Positions 9,083 to 20,689 of a stretch of 64,000 nt of DNA are shown here, piece by piece. Every line of letters begins with the position of its first letter. Position 1 is the first letter of the stretch. Origin of the DNA: Doryteuthis pealeii (lineage: Eukaryota > Mollusca > Cephalopoda > Myopsida > Loliginidae); assembly GCA_023376005.1 (NCBI GenBank), contig CM042179.1, positions 16,754,648 through 16,818,647 of the forward strand, given 5' to 3'. A program made the translations under genes and the position numbers. The notes beneath the pieces were generated by a model. It saw only the letters and a program-made list of their open reading frames with translations, was not told where the DNA came from and did not search any database.

Positions 9083-10803
9083 AAAACTAATATTTTTTAA
9101 AACATGAAGGGTTAATGAGTGAATTTAATTTAAAATCTTAACATTTTGTCAAAATTCTAGAAGATAAATGAATCCAATATATTCAGCTACTGTTTTTTTT
9201 CTCTAAATTACATACAAAGAAAGAAATGATTATAGATTATATCAGTACATTTATAGCCCTAAATACAAGAACACTTATAATAACAAATATTTTAATAGTT
9301 ATTAACTACAATTATGTTCTGTAATAAAGAGAACTTAATTCCATAGTCGTATTTCATGATTAATTCGGATCTATTTCAACAAAATTAATCTGAAAGAAAA
9401 GCTCTTGGTCTAGTGAAAAGGAGATAGACACCCTCGCTGTATGGCTCATACCGACCTTAGGCCACCCCGACGATTTTACTTACTACTTATATAACAAAAT
9501 GAAATAATTTACTCATGCTAAAACACCTAGTTTTACAGAGGCATAATGTTACATAAAAATCCATTTGTTCTGAATGTTCACTCAGTTATTATCAATTAAA
9601 ATATCTTAGCGTTCCTGGAAATGTACCAATTTAGCGATAGAGATATAGGACAGAAATAATCAAATACGAATGTTTCAAATTAGAGCTTTCATCACATTTG
9701 ACGAGAATTTGCACGTGACGTAACACGACGCCACGTCAAGGTCAGATAATAAAAGACAAGTCATGATTTTCACGAGGTTTCAGTTTAACGACAAGAAATG
9801 TTTGACGATTTTAAAACTGGTATTGATACAGAAGAGCGCGCAAGAGATAAAAGCATTAGAATCACATTTTAAGTATAAAAACTATTAGATGACGGAAAGT
9901 CCCGAAGCAGAGTGACGCTATGATTTATTTTTATAAATAGAACGATAGGAAAAAATACAACGGTCGAAAAGAAAAACCTAAACAAAATGAATTGTTCAGA
10001 ATTGATTTTTAAAGTTTCGTCTTCCGGGTAGAACGATGTATTATTGACTTTTGTAAAGAGAGGGACCGGTAATAATGTAGAATAACGTGCAAGTGATAAA
10101 ATATTAGAATCACATTTTACATATAAATACCATTAGATGACGGAAAGTCCCGAAGTATCTAATATTTTACAAATGATAATAATTACAAAGGATAAGAACT
10201 ATGAATGAAAGAAGGTAAAAATGAAGATATTATGAGAAGAAAGAGTTTATTGAAAGAGAACAGATTGGCATAGAGTTTAAGAAAGAATGGTCGTTTTAAT
10301 AAAAGTCGTAATGAACCTCAGGATATTTGCCTTACAAAGATATAATGATACGTTGCATGTTCAACTAAATGGATTTTTAAAAGAAACCATTGAATTAGTT
10401 CTATTTGATCCTGTAATGGGCGAACGTGTAGAGAGAATAAAATACAATGAATCACACATGCAATATCCATGTTAAATCATTCAAAATGAACTTATTTAGA
10501 TATTAATAAATGCAACTAAAGTTAAGATTGTAAAGACTTTTCTTTATTCACTGCACTTGTGATGTAAACTAAATGACACAGTAAATGACAGAGTATAATG
10601 CATTTTGTAGACATCAAATCTTTAACTTTTCATTTTACAACTGTAAACATAAAAGGGAGAATATTTTCGTGTATTCATTTCTATCGATAAATCATCGGGT
10701 AATTATTTTACAGAAATTACAATCACAGAGCTTGAGGGTTTGTCATCAAATTTAGATGACATGCAAGCAAAAATACACAGGCAAAGGAATTTTAGACCTG
10801 AAC
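9083..10803 (+). repeat. 1.7 kb repeat, copy 1 (near-identical to 22867-24604)
   Basis: This segment matches 22867-24604 at a constant offset of about 13,783 bases with only scattered single-base differences; by eye identity is about 98 percent or more. The copies diverge after cacaggcaaa, where copy 2 has about 15 extra bases, and homology fades beyond about 10855. Inside are a 3' fragment of SINE family A (about 9400-9480), two direct copies of a sequence containing attagatgacggaaagtccc (about 9828-9910 and 10070-10160), and a 62-codon frame at 10287. Its near-identity implies recent duplication or a young transposable element. It lies in the second identified intron of the minus-strand gene. 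I saw no clear terminal repeats. Confidence 0.9.
10287..10475 (+). CDS. 62-codon frame conserved between both 1.7 kb repeats
   Basis: ATG to TAA frame beginning MVVLIKVVMN and ending MQYPC, with central DTLHVQLNGFLKETIELVLF. The copy at 24070-24258 has the same length and differs, as far as I can see, by a single residue (Arg to Thr at position 12). Because the two DNA copies are nearly identical, conservation of the frame is weak evidence for selection. No signal peptide or known motif is apparent. It may be a fragment of a longer transposon protein. Confidence 0.25.
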   Translation: MVVLIKVVMNLRIFALQRYNDTLHVQLNGFLKETIELVLFDPVMGERVERIKYNESHMQYPC

Positions 10804-10859
10804 TCGTAATTCCATGTTTATACATTAAATCTGAAATTGTAAATGATGCAATTTTCTTT

Positions 10860-12280
10860 TCAAATTTGACGCGCTAAAGCAATATACATGTTTATACTGT
10901 TATACTTAAACAAGATAGGAAAAGTCTTCTGGAGGCACTGCATTTTTCCATATCAAATGGAAAATATACTTTTGCAGAAAAAAACAAAAAAAACAACAGA
11001 ACTTTACAGCCATATTAAATAAGGAAAACATTATTTTTGCATAAATGAAAACAGAGATCGATGATGCAATTAAAGTAACAAAATATTTTTGTCGCAAATC
11101 AAATATATTTAAAAGTAATAGTTTTTAACTTTTATCAACAGAAAATATTATAGTTTCTTAATTATTTTGTTCCAAGAGAAATGTCCATGTTATTTTACAT
11201 GGATATTGAAAATTTTAAAAAATAAAAAATAAAAAATAAAAAATGAGAAAGCAAAAAAAAAAAAAAAAAAAAAAAATCTGAAAAAATTATACTTACATTT
11301 TGGTCATGAGGGTCAACTATTTTTGAGATTTTAACCTGAAAAATCATTCAAATAATTTCATTTTAAACAAAATATTGATATTCCATTTAAGGTTTTCTTA
11401 ATAGTGGTAATTGATAATTCCTTTTTTTTTTTTTTAGAGGAAACAATGATTGCCGCTAATTAGTTTTTATCATTATAGTTCAATATTTTTAACAAATCCA
11501 AACCAAGAATAATTATTTCAATTTTATCCCTTTTTTTACGTAACCAATAACATCGTATAGTCAGGAATTTAATTTCGAACCCATTATGAATTCAAATAAA
11601 TTACAATGTATAAAATCGTCGAATATATTCCAATGTAAAAAAAATTAAGATAAAAAAACACAAAAATACAAAAACCAACCAAACCAAAAAACAAAAAGGG
11701 GTCACTAGTAGAATGTAACGTTTGGATAATAAGGATACTTCAAAATGAAAAGATTCTTTCTACAATCACCGACGACTGATTGTGATTTATTTATTGGTTT
11801 ATTCATTTTTACATTTTGCTTTTTGTTATCGGCCCAAAATATGTATTCTTAGAAAGAAAGAAAAATGACGCACATAGACATACACACACGCACATACATA
11901 CGTACAACTTTACATATAGACGTTTGAATTGTGTTATTGGAAACAATTCTGATATAAACTTATTCATTGATTGAAAAGTTACAATTGTTAAAAGATGAAA
12001 CATTAGAAAAAAAAATTATTGATGTACTCTGAGTAGTATCTTCTTCTTAGCTGTTATTATGGTTGTGAAGAGATATGTTGTATAATGTAAAGTTTAACAG
12101 AGGCGTATAAGATAGAAATATATATATTTATTTATGTTGCAAATGTACAGTGATATGTATTATGTGAGTCTAAGCCCGGATAGCGTTTGAAAGTAGTTCT
12201 ACCCCTAAGCGTCTGCTATCAGTTCATGATCTTCCTACGCTGCCGTGTTGTGCTGTGTCATGTGAGGAAGTAGTTCGTAA
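10860..12280. other. AT-rich intron-like stretch with homopolymers
   Basis: No coding frame stands out. There are A runs near 11215-11280 and 11640-11695. Nothing else was recognised. Confidence 0.45.
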
Positions 12281-12282
12281 TA

Positions 12283-12352
12283 CTATTACAATGGTCACAA
12301 CCTTTCGACCATTGTATCTTTTGGTTTTCTTCAGACATCTTATCGTAGTCAG
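12283..12352 (+). repeat. Half copy of the AACGTTTCGG hairpin element
   Basis: cacaacctttcgaccattg followed by ttttggttttcttcagac aligns with the left arm of the hairpin elements at 46738 and 54717, where the order is caacgtttcgg, about ten bases, then ggccttcttcagg or a variant. The opposite arm is missing here. Confidence 0.45.
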
Positions 12353-12559
12353 TAACCTTTTGGGAATTTTGAACAAAGCCTTTGATTCAATTCAACTGAT
12401 GTAATTTGTTTTCATTGCGCCCTCCATTCTTAAAATATATCTTGTATCAATTAATTCTTTCTAGTTAATTTGAAGTAGAATTAATCTTTTCCACTGAGTA
12501 TATGAACAACGGATAGAACTCATAACCGCCCATTAATCAACTTGTTGAGTCAATAAAAT

Positions 12560-12815
12560 ACATCTAGTTCTATATATGTAAAGTGAGGGAATGATTATGT
12601 GATTGGACATAACAATCACGTGTCGCGTGTCAACAGACACCTACGGACCAGCGTCAGACTAAATTAGAAGATACCAGATATACCAGTTTCTCTCTCCATC
12701 TGACTAGCAGGTTTCTCAAACTTAACTGCATATATAGGAAGGACATTTATATTGTTAGTCATTGCTTTCTTATATAATACACTTTTAGAATTAAACTAAG
12801 TTTATGGTTGGGAAT
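12560..12815 (+). repeat. Dispersed repeat, family E copy
   Basis: The stretch from gtcagactaaattagaagat (12654) through the phrase catctgactagcaggtttct to ttaaactaagtttatggttg is matched in reverse complement at about 20468-20615. The upstream part has caatcacgtgtcgcgtgtc. Probably part of a transposable element; no coding content. Confidence 0.5.
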
Positions 12816-12896
12816 TTATGAACCTAACTAATTCCGCAGAGAAAATAATATATAACTTTTTCTCGGTAAATGCAGATATTCATCTTCATATATTCC

Positions 12897-12990
12897 AAGC
12901 TGTGACGAAGAACGAGAAAAAGAAAAAGAGTAAGACATTGTCTTGCCTGCCGGGATCGAACCCGTGTCCTCCCGTATGCAAGACGAGACC
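12897..12990 (-). repeat. SINE 3' half with tRNA B box (left flank of minisatellite)
   Basis: Read on the minus strand, cacgggttcgatcccggc holds a perfect tRNA B box (GGTTCGATCCC), followed by aggcaagacaatgtctta and a T/C-rich tail. The same sequence recurs at 13424-13505, so this is a second tRNA-derived SINE family. The part carrying the A box is replaced by the minisatellite. Confidence 0.65.
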
Positions 12991-12993
12991 TTT

Positions 12994-13318
12994 TGCGATT
13001 GGGCGGAGACCGGAGGGCATTTTTGCGGCGGAGACCGGAGGGCATTTTTGCGATTGGGCCGGAGACCGGAGGGCATTTTTGCGATTGGGCGGAGACCGGA
13101 GGGCATTTTTGCGATTGGGCGGAGACCGGAGGGCATTTTTGCGATTGGGCCGGAGACCGGAGGCATTTTTGCGATTGGGCGGAGACCGGAGGGCATTTTT
13201 GCGATTGGGCTGGAGACCGGAGGGCATTTTTGCGATTGGGCTGGAGACCGGAGGGCATTTTTGCGATTGGGCCGGAGACCGGAGGGCATTTTTGCGAATG
13301 GTCGGAGATTGGACGGAT
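12994..13318. repeat. GC-rich minisatellite, 30-31 base unit, ten copies
   Basis: The unit is gcgattgggcggagaccgga followed by gggcattttt. There are ten recognisable copies plus a degenerate last one; some have an extra c or t after ggg, and the second copy is shortened. Because most units are 30 bases (divisible by three) and stop-free, long spurious frames appear on both strands (up to 266 codons on the minus strand). I regard these as artefacts of the array. It sits directly between two copies of a SINE 3' half. Confidence 0.95.
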
Positions 13319-13423
13319 TTTAGCGATATGACGAAGAAGCAACAGTTCTCCTACTTCAAGGGAACGTGAGAACAACCCCCCCCCCCACCCTGCACGTTTT
13401 GTGATGAGGACATCTGGGAGGAG

Positions 13424-13505
13424 TGTGACGGAGAACGAGAAAAGAAAAAGAGCAAGACATTGTCTTGCCTGCCGGGATCGAACCCGCGTCCTCCCGCATG
13501 CAAAA
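13424..13505 (-). repeat. SINE 3' half with tRNA B box (right flank of minisatellite)
   Basis: Nearly identical to 12897-12990, again with gggttcgatcccggcaggca on the minus strand. Beyond it, the plus strand reads gcatgcaaaaacaaatgcga, which resembles the junction of the left copy with the minisatellite (gcgattgggc). Confidence 0.65.
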
Positions 13506-13509
13506 ACAA

Positions 13510-14610
13510 ATGCGATTTGGGCACTGGACGGACGCGAGGTTCGACTGATGTGCCCAGATGTTTGGGTAATATGCCCATAAATAACCAAAGCGAGTCGAGC
13601 GTCGTGTGACAAGCAGAGAAGCATTCGGCTTACGTGAGACGGCAGTCAGAAAAGATTATTTTGACGACGACGACAGATTTTCAGCTGCTGGTCGAAAACG
13701 AAGACTGTGTTGACCAAAAGAAAGTTTGGCCTGCGAGAAGACGGTGAACTCGCTTCTTTTTGGTGCCCCCCTCAACAGGAACTTGTTGACTCAAATATCT
13801 ACCCCCCCCTTCTATACAAGCAGGACACTAACTCAAAGAGGCAAAAACACGAGGAGGATTTTAACATTCTGGTGGTGTACATTTTATTAACAAGAACAAA
13901 AAAAAAAAGAAGCTAAGTGCAAATAACCTGTACAAAAAAGAACTCAGGGTAGATAACTCTGACCTGACAATTACTACTATCAGTGAATTCTAACTATCTA
14001 TCAAGTACTGACTAGAGTGATAATTTCAACAAAGTTTTAATTCATTTATTTGTTATTGTTAGCCTTAGATTAACACGGTAAACTCTTTTACGCCACTGTC
14101 CTTAGGGAAACTAAGTGGAGATAATTTGGTGCCTTAAACCTAATGTTATTTTGTCTGCCTCTTCAACTGAATGTCTTCTTTACTATTTATAGGATAATTA
14201 GATGGTTTGATTTCTCAAGTCTTAAGCCTATTATTCTTTCTTTCTTAATTAGAGACTCTAATATGATATTCATTTTTATCCAGGCCGAATAGAAAATCAA
14301 TATTAAACATAAAAGTCCGAATTATGATTGGATTTCAGTAAAATTCTCAATGTTTTTGTTTTTTTAATTTCACCAATTTTCTCAGTAAAGAAATTTAGAC
14401 AAAACATCTTATGCCAGATAAAATATCACACAAACGATTAAATTTCTATGAGATGATACTATGATTCTTTCATACGTATTTATTACAATATGTTGAATGC
14501 TATACTCCCCAGCCTTCCCGATAAATTTGTTGTATTCAGTAATGAATAACTTTATTTGATTAATGGCGATATATTGCTCTCATTGCAAGGTCTCCTTTCT
14601 GATGGTCAGT
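13510..14610. other. Stretch without a gene; GC-richer first 400 bases
   Basis: 13510-13900 has higher GC, several CG dinucleotides and C runs, and looks like part of a transposon or LTR, but I found no terminal TG/CA boundaries or second copy. 13920-14610 is ordinary AT-rich DNA. Confidence 0.35.
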
Positions 14611-14619
14611 TCTTTATAG

Positions 14620-15097
14620 CAACGGTTGCCAACCGGTGATCCTCGGACCACTGCTGGTCTGTAGAAGAATGTTGAATACCCATTACTGAAGGAAAAAGCA
14701 ATGGAAATTTTGATCTAATTTTCATCAACATATTTGTGTGAAAAGACATGTTACAGCAATTAAAACTCATTATCAGCCTCAGCTTGAAATAAAATCGGCT
14801 CTCAGTTTTTCAGTAACGCTAGTGGAGCCAAAAATCCATAAACTTATTTCAAATAAGCACGAACACAAGTATCACACTAAAAATATATAATAAATGAATA
14901 AGCTTCAAGTATTTTGTTAAAATTAAACTATAACTTTGATATATTCAACAGGTGGTTTTCATATTAATAAAACAAAAGTTATCTGAACATTATTTTATAA
15001 ATTTATTTACCTTTTTAAAAAATTCGTATTTGTGGTCCGCAGAATTTGAAATGATTAATTAATTGGTTCGTGATGTCCAAAAGATTGGCGCTCGCTG
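14620..15097. mobile_element. Non-autonomous hAT-like DNA transposon
   Basis: The left end caacggttgccaaccg and the reverse complement of the right end, cagcgagcgccaatc, are imperfect terminal inverted repeats of the type used by hAT elements. Subterminal gtgatcctcggacca and, at the right, tggtccgc and ggttcgtgatgtcc also fit that pattern. Flanks ctttatag (14612-14619) and cttatag (15098-15104) look like an 8-base target duplication with one base lost. The 478-base interior has no transposase, so it would have moved by a transposase supplied elsewhere. Confidence 0.65.
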
Positions 15098-15399
15098 CTT
15101 ATAGTATTGCCCTGGGTAGGTACATTTCTACAATACATGATTCAAGGGTTGGACTCACAACTTCCAGGGAATTAGATAAGTTAAGACATTTGATTATTTG
15201 AGATTATTTGAAGTTCCCATGTGGTAGTTACATCTGTGTTAATTCTATGTTCAATAAAATTCTAATTAGACAATTTAGATATAACATGTACACTGATTCT
15301 TTAAACGTCTTATTCACAAATGTTTTTACGTATGGGGGGGGGCAAGAAAGATTCTCTTTTTCGTCAACACAAAATCAGTCTTCTTTTCTTCCACTCTTA

Positions 15400-15600
15400 T
15401 TATTTTCTTATTTGGGCATTTCTTCCATCCGAGCTTTCTTTTCTGGGTTGTCTTGGGTGAATTCACGGTGTCCATTTCTTGTTCTCATTAACGAACATGA
15501 AGTCTCATTTTAAACTTGACATCTTTGATTTGCCCAGACCCAATTTTTCTGCGCGCGAAGAGAAAATTTCAGGAGAGACGCCATCGCGCCTGACTCATCC
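15400..15600 (-). pseudogene. Possible processed pseudogene or first exon of a small mitochondrial-type protein
   Basis: On the minus strand an ATG in a strong context (ggcgcgATGGCG) at 15584 opens 24 codons beginning MASLLKFSLRAQKNW and stops at 15510. Further along (about 15472-15412), another frame reads REFTQDNPEKKARMEEMPK before a stop. The first piece resembles a mitochondrial targeting peptide and the second is protein-like, but a frameshift separates them. The region is GC-rich with a CACGTG E box upstream near 15655. It could be a retroposed gene with a frameshift or a real first exon; I cannot name the protein. Confidence 0.25.
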
Positions 15601-16889
15601 GATCGCCTAGTTAACTTTCTACCTTCTAAACCTTTCCCCGCCGATTTCACTATCACGTGGCATCCTCAACGAATCAGAATCCCATGCAAAAAGGTGAACA
15701 AGACTAGTCATTTTCCATAACTACCTAACGAATTACCAGTTAACATTCACATTTAAATACTTCTACACTTCATTACAAAATGAATAGACTGCCTATTCAT
15801 TAACACCTCTACTATATAGATGACAGTTTTCCAGTGTTCTTCTTTGTTTTAGTATGTGGATGGTTCTAGTCTTTATATTCCCTGTCATAACTGCATGAAA
15901 TGTTGTTAGATATACAGTTCTTTTCTTGGTCATATTTTTTTCTTGTAGAGATTAATCATAACGAGGTGTTGGCACAAAGTAGAACTATTATTCAATACAA
16001 TTCTGATGTTGCTGTGCGGATGTTGCAGATCTTTATCTTCTTCAACACGACTATAATATAAAGTAGAACGACTCGTACCAATTTTGCGATTCTTGTTCTC
16101 CAAAATTATACGACTGCTGATGAATGCTGTTATTATGCTTCTTATGTTTCTTATAAATAGTGTCTTTAATACTGATTATTACTCATTAGGATGTATTTAG
16201 GTCACGACTTGTGAGTTTTGTTCTCTGTAATAAACAATAATGGCCGATCCCTTTTTTTGATGCTGTATAAAGTGCAGAAATAGAAAACCAGACCTATTAA
16301 AGACCACTGCTTAACTGTTTTTCAAATATAACTGCTTTTTGTATTTTATTCTAGACAATTAATAATGATATTCTTTTAATGACGTAATACGGCGTTCGCG
16401 TTAGTTGTGATACGTTTGGTGTAACTGAATAGATATGAACGTTTGGACATCAAACCTATTTTGTGAAGCATGTTATAGTATTAAGAATATTTTTTTTCAA
16501 ATATAGACACCTTAAATGGAATTCAATTACAATACTAACGCCACTTTTTACTGATTTTTCATATTAAATTTCTAATATCATATACGACTAAATACATTAC
16601 TCTAAAGACAAGTATTTTCATATTAAAAGCGTTAGGTGACCGCAAGCTAGATGACATAAATAACCCTTGTTTGCTCAATCTAATGGAGAAAACCCTCCCC
16701 TACAGGTTTTGAACCATTTACATATCTGGTCGAAAACACAAAGCACCAGATGAAATATAAAGACACCCATCTGCTCTCCCCACCCCGGAGATACCATGCA
16801 AAAGAAAATTTTAGATGACACCCACCGCCGATCACTAACGATGAACAAGTGAAACAACTACCCATAACCCATCATTATCAAAAGACCTC

Positions 16890-18345
16890 ATGACACACGA
16901 GGATGCTGCCTTATCTCATGGAATTGATAACGCTTTTACCTTAGCTGATATAACCTCGCCACATCCCTTTCAATCTGTCACTTGGGACAGTGTTAATGAG
17001 GCTATATCGAGCAATTCCACAATGCATATACTTCTCAGAATCATTCTCAGAGTTACCTATCCAGAAATCAAACAATATTTCATGTCCAGCGAGCATCTCT
17101 CAAACATTAATGAAGCATTCTTACACAAAAACACGATACTCTCTAAGACAGGAAATATTTGATGCGCTACACACTGACCACCAAGCTTGAGCACATTGAC
17201 CAACAGTTAACTGCAATGGCAGCCAGAGCAGTCAGGCATTAGATTTAAAAAATCTCGTTATTATGCACCACAATGACTGCAACTGAATGGTCCCGAGTCA
17301 ACCGATTGTATCACCAAAACTGCCTCTGGAACGAACATACCCCTTCTATTACATATGCTCTGAATACTTTAACCACAAAAGGTCATTATATCGCATTATC
17401 GTTGACCGATAGTACAAAAGGCATCTGGTGGAACAGGTTAAATGTCTTCGTGAGGCCTTTGTCTCCAAAGATATTCCTGATGAGATGTCCAGTGATGGTG
17501 GACCAAAATGTCTTGCAAGCGTGACTCGTCAGTTCCTGAAGGGGGGGGGGGGGTTGTCACATAGAGTTTAGCTATTGGCTTTCCTTATTCAAACTGTCGC
17601 GCCGAGATACAAAAAGTAAAAAACATGCAAACACATGATTACAAGAAACATAGGAACAAATGGGGAATCAATATCGATGAGTTCTAGAGATAAATGTTCT
17701 AATATATGAACTGTCACGATCAGGACACAAAAAATATCTACTGCAATGATTATATGTGCATCCTGATTCTGCCAGAGGAATACAATCCCCACAATATGTG
17801 GGCGGAGACCCGCGAACATCTCGAGGTTGCCTTAGCAAAACAGCACCTACGATGTGTTGAACAGATTTCAGAGTAGACACAGGCTTCCACAATTCTTTAT
17901 TGGCAATCATGTGCACATATAGAACAAAGCATTGCTTTAGGCAGGACTGGTACAGTCAGCAAGGTTCGCCATTACAAGCAATACGTAATCAAAGTTTATG
18001 GATTTGGCAGGTAACACTGAGAATTCGACAATTTTTAAGGTGTTTCACCCCTTTTAGGCATACTGGATTGTCCAACACCAACCCCCCTGCTCTCAAGACT
18101 AACCCATCTATGGTCGATTGAACACGCAATTCACCACCAGTCGTTATCAGCCCTAAACCCATACGCGTCAATGATAGCTTCCCTCTTCAGACCCGCCTTA
18201 AAACTGGTGCCCCTCAGGATCAAGAGGATGAAACAGCAAACCAAAAATCTTCCAACTCTACAGCAGAATCTCAAGGAACATATCTAATTTCAACCATGAT
18301 CCAGAATCGCGGACTCCTAGAGGCATCATTAACCCTGATTTAACT
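16890..18345 (+). pseudogene. Decayed Ty3/gypsy-type polyprotein fragment (pre-integrase to C-terminal)
   Basis: Pieces in several plus-strand frames appear in retroelement order. About 16890-17160 resembles the linker after RNase H (DALSHGIDNAFTLADI-like, then VTWDSVNEAI). About 17120-17190 resembles the start of the integrase zinc-binding region (RQEIFDALHTDHQA). About 17400-17580 resembles the integrase core, with SSDGGPKCLASVTRQFLKG carrying the second catalytic Asp and, further on, HRVSSIGFPYSNCRAEIQK with the catalytic Glu. 17820-18060 (VALAKQHLRCVEQ, then a KYVIKV-like strand) resembles the C-terminal region. A poly-G run, frameshifts and stops make it non-functional. No flanking LTRs were identified. 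Confidence 0.75.
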
Positions 18346-18349
18346 AATA

Positions 18350-19680
18350 AGGTCGCCACGTGTACTGAAAATACCGTTCAAAATTGACTCCATTGTCTGA
18401 TACTGATATATACTGCTTCCCACGACGTTAGTCCTAGCTCATTCGATGAATGCAATGGACAAGGAGATAAATAATGTCTCCTTGACCGGAAGTCAATATA
18501 AACAATATTTATTCCGTTACCGTAAGTAAGGGACCTTATTGTGTCCACTTAACACTATGGCAGATCGAGTCATTTTAAACATCGTTCGGTCAGAACCTGA
18601 TATTTAATCAGAACATAATTGTCAGTAATACTTTACTAAGCTTAGCACTCAGAGTGAAATGAACACACTAATAAATTATCTGCTAACCAAACACACGAAC
18701 AATTATACTACGTATTGCGCCATCTTTCTTGAAAGTAATTATTTTCAAAGATTTCAGATTAATGCTCTTATCTTATTCAAGCCATGAAAGACTCGGATTA
18801 TGAGATTATCATTGTCCTTTGACAAAATTTATTTTACTATTTATAATATATTCATTTCTTTAAACTTTTTTTTCGACAAAATTCAAAGCCGGAAGAAACA
18901 TTTTTCTGTATTCACTCAGTGAATATTTTCTATCGATTTTATCTCCATATTCAAAGTACTGTATCATATAATATCAGAGTTTGTATACGGATTATTTCTA
19001 GAAAAATTAAAACAAAATAATATTCCACTTAATTTGACATAGGTTAGATTAGCATATAACCAATATTAATTTTCTTTTTTACTTCTCAATTTTAAAGAGA
19101 AATCTTCTATCTTTAAATCTAACTCTTTAAATCTGAAAAGTAAAAAAAGAAAAAAAAAGGTGCTTTGTCGTATTATTTTTAAGCAAAATGTAGCAAACCT
19201 TATACAATCCAAATGTCTTATACAATCAAAATGTCTTTTATTAAATCATATTTCTTAATTTTAATTACAATGTCTTAAAAGTTATGAAATTTTATCTGGT
19301 AATCAAGAAAAACAAGAAGGAACAGAAAAAAATAAGAATGTTCGTTTGAATTTACGTGCGTATAATGGGACAAAGTAATGAAGATTAAAATCGACAAAAC
19401 TTAATGTCCTACACTAGCAAGCATATTTCTAACACGAAAATATCAGTGAAAGAAAAGAAAGAAAGAAAAAAATAAGAAAAATAAAAATTGATTAAATGAC
19501 GCAACAATTGACAGAAATATAAACATTGACGTTTAACACAATTTTGGCTTCCTAAAAATTAATCATTTTTTTCAGCAGAAAAAATAGTGCTGTGTATTTT
19601 TAGAAAAGAAGTAATTCAATGTAAGCATGTTTGAAAATGTTCACAATAAAACTCTGAATGAAGATAATTAAAAAAAAATT
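18350..19680. other. AT-rich intron-like stretch
   Basis: No coding frame or repeat family recognised; the part after 18600 is very AT-rich with A runs. It directly precedes (on plus coordinates) the exon at 19683-19760. Confidence 0.4.
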
Positions 19681-19682
19681 AC

Positions 19683-19760
19683 CTCTTGTTCAGGAATAAT
19701 AGTTCCTGTGTAGCAAGTGTAATCTTCTTTAGAGTTGTCCCAGTCAACGGTAATCAAATC
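19683..19760 (-). CDS. DUF3105/TP53I13-like gene, second identified exon
   Basis: On the minus strand an acceptor (tttataatcttttcag) ends at 19761 and a donor (gtaattttt) begins at 19682. The 78-base exon is exactly 26 codons in phase 0 at both ends, compatible with the exon ending at 26435 and with that starting at 7232. It encodes DLITVDWDNSKEDY followed by TCYTGTIIPEQE. A Cys in a YxC context about 30 residues after a YCDNA motif matches the spacing I recall for the N-terminal part of DUF3105/TP53I13-like proteins. Splice signals and phase agreement make this a probable real exon; flanking introns are about 6.7 and 12.5 kb. Confidence 0.65.
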
Positions 19761-20429
19761 CTGAAAAGATTATAAACAACTTTTAAAGAATAAATCAATA
19801 ATCAGATAAATTATATCTGAAATAAAATCTATTTGAGAAGTATTAGTAAACAAACTGATAATACAATATCGATAAATAGGAGAGAATGATTTATTCAAAT
19901 GTGGTTGTTATTAATAGGATCTTGAAATGTCAACAAATCATAACGCTAGGTGTATATTTCTTGAATAAAAAAAGCTTTTATAAAATATTATGGAAAAAAA
20001 AAGTTTATTTAACCCTTAAAACTGTTTCTGGACGAAAATGTAAAATATTGTAATCTATTATTTAACAGCAGGTAAAACTGTTAAATAACATATTACATCA
20101 TTTTATAGACAATTGTCAGGGAATTCCTATTTTTTCATTGCTATTATCATGTTAATATAGCATTTATTCTAAGACTAACATCAAATAAATGAATTAAAAT
20201 TTGGTTCAGTGGAATATGGTATCTTTCTGGTCGACTGCTAGTGGAACGGGATTGCTCTGTCCAATCACAGAAAGCCCCCCCCCTCACTAAACTCCATACA
20301 TAGAAATAAACGTATCTGCTGACCCAACACTATGATGTTGACATCTGGCTAAACAAATATCCACTGCGCGGGTTCTAAAGATTAGAAAGAACCCTTATAT
20401 ATCTGTATATATATATTGTTAGTCTAGCA

Positions 20430-20625
20430 GTTATTTAAAGGCTAACAACAACGAATAAATGAATGAAAACTTAGTTTGATTCTAAAGGTTTATGATATAA
20501 AAAAACAATAGATAATATAAAATTCCTTCCTATATACAAATTCAAGTTTGAGAGACCTTCTAGTCAGATAGAGATGGAAACAAGGATATCTGGTATCTTC
20601 TATTTTAGTCTGTTCTATTGGAGAT
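20430..20625 (-). repeat. Dispersed repeat, family E copy
   Basis: Reverse-complement match to about 12654-12815, including gaccttctagtcagatagag and aagattctattttagtctg-like segments. An imperfectly repeated motif (ctaacaacaacgaataaatg here, ctaacatcaaataaatg at about 20175) lies at its left. Confidence 0.5.
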
Positions 20626-20689
20626 AAACTCTTTCGACTTTATCATGAGGCTTGTATGTAGGTGTGTGTTGAATATAAGTGCCAAATCT

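Noticed and set aside
9880..10160. Hammerhead ribozyme in the gatgacggaaagtcccgaag repeats
   Set aside because: The cggaaagtcccg hairpin lies where stem II would, but the bases before gatga are ta or tta, not cu, and I saw no stem I/III with a cleavage triplet.
12818..13624. Overlapping frames up to 266 codons on both strands
   Set aside because: All are produced by a 30-31 base minisatellite without stops; every frame is open and the peptide is a simple repeat, so there is no case for a gene.
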